Source of the DNA: Ecdyonurus torrentis
Taxonomy: Eukaryota > Arthropoda > Insecta > Ephemeroptera > Heptageniidae
Assembly (NCBI GenBank): GCA_949318235.1
Contig: OX439130.1
Coordinates: 43,351,040 to 43,415,039, forward strand
Direction of reading: 5' to 3'
Length of the DNA: 64,000 nt
A program made the translations under genes and the position numbers. How positions within the stretch are numbered: position 1 is the first letter of the stretch; each line of letters starts with the position of its first letter. Positions 58,458-64,000 of this stretch are shown in pieces. The notes beneath the pieces are model-generated. The model saw only the letters and a program-made list of their open reading frames with translations, made no database searches and had not been told where the DNA came from.

Positions 58458-58800
58458 AATTCTTATTTTATTTTTTTACTTTTCCTGCTCCTGTGTCAAT
58501 AAAGCCAAGTGACTAGCATGAATCACATTACGGGCACTAGGCATACTGTTCTCACAAACTTTCTAGAGTTAAGGAACTCTGACATATAGCTTCCTGGCTG
58601 ACTGTCTCACATCCCTCTTAAAGCCCATGTGATTGAGAGGTTTTCAATTGCAATCCACTTTGTGTGCAAGGTTGTTTCAACCAATTAGCTGGGAGGGCGT
58701 CACATATATAGCCGTGCTGCCACTTGTTTCCTCAGCTCAGTCAGTTAGTAGATGTGATGTGAGCTATCTCCTCTGCCAAGCCTTACTAATGGGTCCTAGG
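58458..58800 (+). mobile_element. Hammerhead-ribozyme element, old copy, 5' portion
   Basis: It aligns with the 61365-62081 copy (opposite strand) through CTAGCATGAATCAC, ACTTTCTAGAGTT, GAGAGGTTTT, ACCAATTAG, TGCCACTTG and CCTCAGCTCAGTCAG. It then reaches the ribozyme 5' half GCCAAGCCTTACTAATGGGT and stops inside stem II, after GTCCTAGG at 58793-58800. The core reads CTAATGG instead of CTGATGA. The remaining 3' half lies at 63594-63870. Confidence 0.75.
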
Positions 58801-59062
58801 TAGTGCTGTAAATTTAAACCAATTTGAGCACTTGCCTGTTGCCTGGGCCAAAATCTTCAAGTGCTTATTGGATTTAAAACGTTCAATCCATTTTTCACAC
58901 TTTTAACTTGAAAACGAGCCATACTAGGCTCCATACTAGAATATTAAGCCTGAAAATGACTGGCGAAAAAAACTAGTTTTTGAAATAATAATACAAGCTA
59001 TAAAACATTTTTAAAGAAAAAAGTTTGCAATTTTTATTTAATTTTATGTTTTTAATTCTCTA

Positions 59063-59079
59063 GCATTTAAAATCAATTG
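59063..59079 (+). repeat. 17-bp direct repeat, left copy
   Basis: GCATTTAAAATCAATTG is repeated exactly at 62830-62846 and brackets the ribozyme-element pair and the foldback elements. It is a probable target-site duplication of a retroelement insertion. Confidence 0.7.
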
Positions 59080-59086
59080 ATGATAT

Positions 59087-61360
59087 GGGCCTTTTCGAAT
59101 CCGACACGACCGCGCCCCCTCTTTATCAAAAATCTCAAATAGTGGCAAGAAGCCTGTATAGCAGTACAAAGCATGTCAATTATGACCCAAAGGACCATTT
59201 TATTTGACCTAGTTAAAATTAAGCCAGGGTCATGAAACTTGCAGGATCTTAAGTACAACTCTTGCCTTTTTAATTTCTGACGTTTTCAACCCCTGAATTT
59301 GCCCACTTCGACCTTATTTAAGGGGTTGAATAGGGTCGCATTTGCCACCATTTGAGTTTTGAAGGTGCAAGGAGGAACTTTTAATAAAAAACAAACCCCG
59401 GGGTGGATGTTAATTAAATGAGCACCTATGGTGGTCCAACAAATAAGGATGCTGAACAAGGGTCTAAATATTTAATTTTCAACCCTTAAGGAGTGTTTCA
59501 GGGTTGTTCAATATCGATATAGAAGTTCTCCGATTTTGACGCAACCAACGGCGTTACCGGGGTTAATTGACCCTACAAAGACGATGGTGACCACCAAAAA
59601 TTATAAAATTGACCCCTGGAGGATTTAAGGGTGCCACCTTTGCGAATTAAAGTTTTCTGATTTCAGTGCAATCCACGTTGGTACTGGGGTAACTTGAACT
59701 GACTAAGACGCTGGTGACCACCAAAAATTGTAAAATTGACCCCTGGAGGATTTAAGGGTGCCACCTCTGCGAACAAAAATTCTCCGATTTTAGTGCAATC
59801 AGCGTTGGTGCTGGGGTAACTTGAACAAACTAAGACGATGGGGACCAACAAAAATTGTAAAATTGACCCACGGAGGATTTAAGGGTGCCACCCCTGCGAA
59901 TAAAAATTTTCCAATTTCAGTGGAATCAACGTTGGTATTGGGATAACTTGAACTAACCAAGACGATGGTGTCCAACAAAAATTGTAAAATTGACCCACGG
60001 AGGATTTAAGGGTGTGTCACCCCTGTGAACAAAAATTCTTCGATTTCAGTGCAATCAATGTTTGAAATGGGTTAACTTGAACCATCTAAGATGACGGTGA
60101 CCAGCATCAATGGTTAATTGACCCCTGGAGGATTTTAAGGGTTCCCACCCCTGCGAATAAAAATTCTCCAATTTTAGTGAAATCAATGTTGGTACTGGGC
60201 TAACTTGAACCTACTTAGATGATGGTGACCACCAACAATAGTTAAATTAACCCCTGGAGGATGGATTGCACTGAATTTAAAAAATTTTGGTTTGCAGGGG
60301 TGGCACCCTTAAAATCGTCCAGGGGTCAATTTAACAATTTTATGTGGTCACCATCGTCTTAGTTTGTTCAAGTTACCCCAGTATTAACGCTGATTGCACT
60401 AAAATTGGAGAATTTTTGTTTGCAGGCGTGGCACCCTTAAATCCTCCAGGGGTCAATTTATCACTTTTTGGTGGTCACCATCGTCTTAGTCAGTTCAAGT
60501 TACCCCAGTACCAACGCTGATTGCACTAAAATCGGAGAATTTTTGTTTGCAGGGGTGGCACCCTTAAATCCTCCAGGGGTCAATTTAACACTTTTTGGTG
60601 GTCACCATCGTCTTAGTTTGTTCAAGTTACCCCAGTACCAACGCTGATTGCACTAAAATCGGAGAATTTTTGTTCGCAGGGGTGGCACCCTTAAATCCTC
60701 CAGGGGTCAGTTTTACAATTTTTGGTGGTCACCATCGTCTTAGTCAGTTCAAGTTACCCCAGTACCAACGTGGATTGCACTGAAATCAGAAAACTTTAAT
60801 TCACAGGGGTGGCACCCTTAAATCCTCCAGGGGTCAATTTTATAATTTTTGGTGGTCACCATCGTCTTTGTAGGGTCAATTAACCCCGGTAACGCCGTTG
60901 GTTGCGTCAAAATCGGAGAACTTCTATATCGTTATTGAACAACCCTGAAACACCCCTTAAGGGTTGAAAATTAAATATTTAGACCCTTGTTCAGCATCCT
61001 CATTTTGTTGGACCACCATATGTGCTCATTTAATTAACATCCACCCCGGGGTTTGTTTTTTATTAAAAGTTCCTCCTTGCACCTTCAAAACTCAAATGGT
61101 GGCAAATGCGACCCTATTCAACCCCTTAAATAAGGTCGAAGTGGGCAAATTCAGGGGTTGAAAACGTCAGAAATTAAAAGGGCAAGAGTTGTACTTAAGA
61201 TCCTGCAAGTTTCATGACCCTGGCTTAATTTTAACTAGGTCAAATGAAATGGTTCTTAGGGTCATAATTGACATGCTTTGTATTGCTATACAGGCTTCTT
61301 GCCACTATTTGAGATTTTTGATAAAGAGGGGGCGCGGTCGTGTCGGATTCGAAAAGGCCC
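59087..61360. mobile_element. 2.27-kb foldback element with minisatellite arms
   Basis: The terminus GGGCCTTTTCGAATCCGACA is mirrored exactly at the other end, and the two arms (59087 to about 60263 and about 60264 to 61360) are near-complete inverted copies. Each arm has an outer unique part of about 0.5 kb and an inner array of 127-bp tandem units. ATAT flanks both ends, which may be a 4-bp target duplication or part of the palindrome. It has no coding capacity: the short open frames repeat once in each arm. It resembles Foldback-type DNA elements in structure, but the termini match no family I can name. Because it sits inside an element of its own kind of region, it could also be an amplified inverted duplication. 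Confidence 0.8.
59600..60850. repeat. 127-bp minisatellite, two opposed arrays
   Basis: In the left arm the word GACCCCTGGAGGATTTAAGG (or a close variant) recurs at about 59611, 59738, 59864, 59992, 60120 and 60249. In the right arm its complement recurs near 60319, 60447, 60573, 60700 and 60827. The spacing is 126-129 bp. Units carry small differences (CCCCTGG against CCCACGG), so arms and units can be compared for conversion. Confidence 0.88.
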
Positions 61361-61364
61361 ATAT

Positions 61365-62081
61365 ACCTATAATTAATAAGTTTAAAAAAAATATTTAGAA
61401 AATAGTTGGTAGAGATTAGAGTACGTTGAATTGAAAATTAATAAAACGCGAAAATTCTCTAATTGATATAGTAAATTGGGACTAGGATTCAAATATTCTA
61501 GCTTTAGCTAGTTAAAAAATAGACGTTAAAGGGATGGAGGTAAAGTGTCAAAATAAAATACGATGTGCCTAGCATCTCACGTTCTCACACTACGTCAAAG
61601 ACACAACATTATAAAACAGCATCAGACTTACTCTTGGCCTTAGACCGGTTTCGTCCTTTACCTAGGACTCATTAGTAAGGCTTGGCAGAGAGCTCTGTAC
61701 AGCTAGAGATGGCTCACACCACATCTGCTAGCTGACTGAGCTGGGGAAGCAAGTGGCAGCCGCGTTTTTATACGCGATGCCCCCGCAGCTGCACGCGCTG
61801 ATTGGTTAAAATCGCGCGCGCAAACTCGGCTTGCTATTTAAAACCTCTCATCCTCACACTGTAATATAAAATCGTGTCTAAGAGGGGTGTAAGACAGGCA
61901 GCCAGCAAGCAATATGTGTCCTCCCTCACTTCCCAGAGTTCCCCAACTCTAGAAAGTTCGCGAGAGCACTACGCCCGCCGACTGCACAGTATCGTGATTC
62001 ACGCTAGTTACATCGTTTTATATGTTGACACTGGGGTAGGAAAAGCAAAAAGATGATAGAGTAGGAGAGATAGAATAAAAA
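61365..62081 (-). mobile_element. Hammerhead-ribozyme element, most complete copy
   Basis: Read on the minus strand it starts near 62081 and runs through ACTTTCTAGAGTTGGGGAACTC, the TATA-type promoter GTATAAAAACG, CCCAGCTCAGTCAG, the hammerhead (61631-61691) and a 3' part ending CTAATCTCTACCAACTA near 61400. The length is about 715 bp. It has no protein-coding frame. It is joined head-to-head with the partial copy at 62083-62515. Confidence 0.78.
61631..61691 (-). ncRNA. Type I hammerhead ribozyme, mutated core (probably inactive)
   Basis: On the minus strand: stem I GCCTTA / TAAGGC, core CTAATGA (plus strand TCATTAG, 61669-61675), stem II GTCC-TAGGTAAA-GGAC, then GAAA, a 3-bp stem III ACC/GGT and the GGTC cleavage triplet. 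Every part matches the plus-strand copy except that the invariant G5 of CUGAUGA is A. G5 is required for catalysis in hammerheads, so this copy should be dead or very slow. Confidence 0.85.
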
Positions 62082-62116
62082 AACCAATCAGCGCGTGCAG
62101 CTGCGGGGGCATCGCG

Positions 62117-62154
62117 TATAAAAACGCGGCTGCCACTTGCTTCCTCAGCTCAGT
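62117..62154 (+). promoter_or_regulatory. Predicted TATA promoter of the ribozyme element
   Basis: TATAAAAA at 62117-62124 is followed at the usual distance by TCAG initiator-like words (A at 62147 and 62152, 30 and 35 bp from the TATA start). CCAAT lies upstream (62083-62088). The same arrangement is kept in the minus-strand copy and, as TATATAG, in the old copy near 58693. Transcription from here would include the hammerhead about 50 nt downstream. Confidence 0.5.
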
Positions 62155-62198
62155 CAGCTAGCAGATGTGGTGTGAGCCATCTCTAGCTGTACAGAGCT

Positions 62199-62258
62199 CT
62201 CTGCCAAGCCTTACTGATGAGTCCTAGGTAAAGGACGAAACCGGTCTAAGGCAAAGAG
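62199..62258 (+). ncRNA. Type I hammerhead ribozyme, intact core
   Basis: Core CTGATGA at 62214-62220, stem II GTCC (62221-62224), loop TAGGTAAA, GGAC (62233-62236), GAAA (62237-62240), a minimal stem III ACC/GGT and cleavage triplet GTC with the cut after C62246. Stem I pairs GCCTTA (62208-62213) with TAAGGC (62247-62252). A bulge follows (GCCAA / AA), then CTCT (62199-62202) pairs with AGAG (62255-62258), and the bulge faces the stem II loop as needed for tertiary contacts. All invariant core residues are present. Stem III has no loop, so cleavage likely needs dimer formation, as reported for hammerheads with very short stem III. Confidence 0.92.
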
Positions 62259-62570
62259 TAAGTCTGATGCTGTTTTATAATGTTGTGTCTTTGACGTAGT
62301 GTGAGAACGTGAGATGCTAGGCACATCGTATTTTATTTTGACACTTTACCTCCATCCCTTTAACGTCTATTTTTTAACTAGCTAAAGCTAGAATATTTGA
62401 ATCCTAGTCCCAATTTACTATATCAATTAGAGAATTTTCGCGTTTTATTAATTTTCAATTCAACGTACTCTAATCTCTACCAACTATTTTTTAAATATTT
62501 TTTTAAACTTATTAATTCTAACCGCGATGGTTTTTTCCTTATACGCATATACCTATAATTATATAAAAAA

Positions 62571-62781
62571 AAAAGGATAGAGGAAACCAGCAAGGGCTTT
62601 ACCATAGTGAAGAGAGTCCCATAGTTCAACAAAAGCCTTGCTAGCACAGAGATAAAAAGAAACTAACACATATTGGACACATATCCCATGTGTTATATTT
62701 TTTTTACATCTGTGCTAGCAAGATTTTGGTTGAACTATGGAACTCTCTTTACGGCCCTTACTTTTTTTTCTCTATCCTTTT
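62571..62781. mobile_element. Foldback MITE-like element, 211 bp
   Basis: The terminus AAAAGGATAGAG is mirrored as CTCTATCCTTTT, and the arms share AGCAAGG / CTTGCTAGCACAG and CATAGTTCAAC over about 95 bp each side, around a short AT-rich centre. No frame is present. Confidence 0.78.
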
Positions 62782-62829
62782 CTTTTATATCATCAACCTA
62801 AGAGTGATGGTTTATTTTCCTTAATTTTT

Positions 62830-62846
62830 GCATTTAAAATCAATTG
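62830..62846 (+). repeat. 17-bp direct repeat, right copy
   Basis: Exact partner of 59063-59079 (GCATTTAAAATCAATTG). Confidence 0.7.
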
Positions 62847-62932
62847 CTTTTAAAAGCTGTAAGAATTTTTTAAATTTAATTTATGAATTTTGTCTTGAAA
62901 CAAAAACAAGGAAATATGAGATTTTTTCCTCA

Positions 62933-63140
62933 TATCGATGCCTCCGCATCAAAAGCGAGCATCTACACTTTCCAGATTTCCGACAAAACGACTATCTGCA
63001 CTTTCCGCCGCAGAGTATCTGCAATGTTAAGCTTTTGGCCGCTAGTAGGGTTGCAGCGCTGCTCAGAAAGTGTAGATAGTCGTTTTGTCGAAAATCAGGA
63101 AAGGTGTGGATGCTCCCTTTTGACGCGGAGGCATTGATAT
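62933..63140. mobile_element. Foldback element 1 of an adjoining pair
   Basis: The inverted arms read TATCGATGCCTCCGC-TCAAAAG on the left and end CATTGATA on the right. Shared inner words are GACAAAACGACTATCT and ACACTTTC. The centre of about 55 bp is GC-richer. No frame is supported. Confidence 0.75.
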
Positions 63141-63433
63141 CGATGTTGTTGCGAACACAATTTCTATCTCGTTTTTTATCACGGGAAGCAAAATGTCTAT
63201 CACGTATTTTGTCACGCAGACAAAATGTCTATCTCAATTTTTGTCATGCGAAGCAAAATGTGTAACTTGAGCGCCATCTACATCATGTTCGGGAATGAGA
63301 TAGACGTTTTGCTTACCGTAACAAAAAACGAGATAGTCATTTTGCTTTGCGTGATAAAATACAATACACATAGACATTTTACTTCATAAGACAAAAAACG
63401 AGATAAATATTTTGTTCGCAACAACATTGATAT
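63137..63433. mobile_element. Foldback element 2, built of about 33-bp subrepeats
   Basis: The ends TATCGATGTTGTTGCGAAC and GTTCGCAACAACATTGATA are inverted copies. Each arm holds three to four degenerate units of about 33 bp of the form TCTATCTCGTTTTTTGTCA plus GCGAAGCAAAATG. Its left boundary overlaps the right boundary of element 1 by four bases. Confidence 0.75.
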
Positions 63434-63593
63434 TCTCAAGAGGTAATTTTCAAGTTTTTGCTCAAATATTGACCAAGGTTTGGCTCGTTTTTTAAATTAA
63501 ACTATTTCAAGCTGAACCTGGGTTTCAAGTCAAACCAAGCTAAAAAATTTCAGACCAGGCTTATAAAAAGGTCGCGTTTTTTTAAAATGTGTA

Positions 63594-63870
63594 GTCCAAG
63601 GTAAAGGACAACCCAGTCTCATTGTAAGTTTATGAGTAAATCTGGTGCTATTTTATAATGTTGAGCCTTTGTGAGATACTATTTCTATTGTATTTTATTG
63701 ACACAGTATCCCCATCCATTAACGTTAACACATTTTTTTATCTAGCCCTCGTCCATGCTTAAACATTTGGTCCCCAGTTCCAATTGACTATGTAAATCAG
63801 GGAATCTTTGCGCTTTATTAATTTATAATTCAACAGCTCTAATCTCTACCTACTATTTATTATTATTATT
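63594..63870 (+). mobile_element. Hammerhead-ribozyme element, old copy, 3' portion
   Basis: It starts at GTCCAAGGTAAAGGAC, i.e. inside ribozyme stem II, then AACCCAGTC where intact copies have GAAACCGGTC, and continues with the element's 3' region (TGCTATTTTATAATGTTG, CCCATCCATTAACGTTA, TCTAATCTCTACC). It joins 58458-58800 as one original insertion. The ribozyme 3' core is lost (GAAA absent). Confidence 0.75.
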
Positions 63871-64000
63871 ATTATATATATATAATATATACATACAGTA
63901 TATTGTCGTGGTTCCGCTATAATGTCCGATGTCCAAATGACCTTGAAAAAAATAAAAATCGTCTGATCGACCTCAAATTTTGGATTTTCCCATTTCAGGT
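63871..64000. other. Unassigned window edge
   Basis: Short ATT and TA runs, then about 95 bp of less AT-rich sequence with no recognised feature. Confidence 0.4.

Larger units (their letters stand above)
62083..62515 (+). mobile_element. Hammerhead-ribozyme element, 5'-truncated copy
   Basis: The copy begins AACCAATCAGCGCGTGCAG, about 300 bp into the full element, and continues through promoter, ribozyme and 3' region to AAACTTATTAATTCT. It is nearly identical to the minus-strand copy over this length. The head-to-head, truncated arrangement is typical of Penelope-like retroelement insertions. Confidence 0.78.
58801..63593. mobile_element. hAT-like insertion (4.8 kb, itself filled with nested elements)
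   Basis: The insertion is flanked by an 8-bp near-identical duplication, GTCCTAGG (58793-58800) and GTCCAAGG (63594-63601). It splits a hammerhead element at exactly the same point on both sides. The left end starts TAGTGCTGTAAATTT, a hAT-like terminus, and the right end read inverted starts TACACATTTTAAA. About 115 bp inside each end the inverted word AACGAGCCA recurs (left 58913-58921, right TGGCTCGTT at 63481-63489), so diverged terminal inverted repeats of about 115-120 bp are present. No transposase frame is seen. Later insertions make up most of its length. Confidence 0.62.

Noticed and set aside
59663..60783. Pair of 62-aa near-identical open frames, one on each strand
   Set aside because: They are the same stretch of the 127-bp minisatellite in the two arms of the foldback element. 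No other unit keeps the frame, so there is no sign of selection on a protein.

Overview
The window is eukaryotic, strongly AT-rich DNA, packed with long dinucleotide microsatellites ((GA)n/(CT)n, (TA)n, (GT)n), one long GATA array and homopolymer runs. It also holds several transposon fragments and only a few short, GC-richer exons with GT/AG splice sites. This fits an invertebrate nuclear genome. An arthropod is plausible because the SINE core resembles arthropod SINEs and one repeat promoter has a TATA box plus TCAG-type initiators, but the species cannot be named from the sequence. Nearly every long open frame is a microsatellite read-through or a shadow frame.

Layout. Positions 1-37000 contain no convincing host exon. 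They hold AT-rich noncoding DNA, microsatellites, a decayed LINE 3' end (12091-12740, minus), several small inverted-repeat elements, a near-perfect 79-bp palindrome (28404-28482), and scattered GC-richer islands that could be regulatory. Positions 37777-58289 hold the 3' part of one minus-strand gene. Six exons with consistent splice phases (58162-58289, 45397-45566, 41547-41653, 41364-41472, 38616-38808, 37777-37877) encode about 245 residues: a charged helix, a basic His/Gln-rich linker, a Ser-rich acidic segment, a coiled coil, a Ser-rich tail, and a C-terminus ending in VTNL. I do not recognise the family. Its introns carry a tRNA-derived SINE, several MITE-like elements, a (GATA)n array and many simple repeats. 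The upstream exons are not visible in the window.

The most remarkable part is 58400-63900, a nest of transposons around a repeat family that carries a type I hammerhead ribozyme. One copy (core CTGATGA ... GAAA, 62199-62258) keeps every catalytic residue I can check. An inverted partner (minus, 61631-61691) has the core changed to CTAATGA. A third, older copy is cut inside ribozyme stem II by a 4.8-kb hAT-like insertion with an 8-bp target duplication (GTCCTAGG / GTCCAAGG). Inside that insertion lie a head-to-head pair of ribozyme elements and a 2.27-kb foldback element built of 127-bp minisatellite units. Three smaller foldback elements are also there. The ribozyme family has a TATA promoter upstream of the hammerhead, a very short stem III, and an inverted truncated partner. 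These traits match Penelope-like retroelement terminal repeats or metazoan retrozymes, but no reverse transcriptase is encoded in the window.
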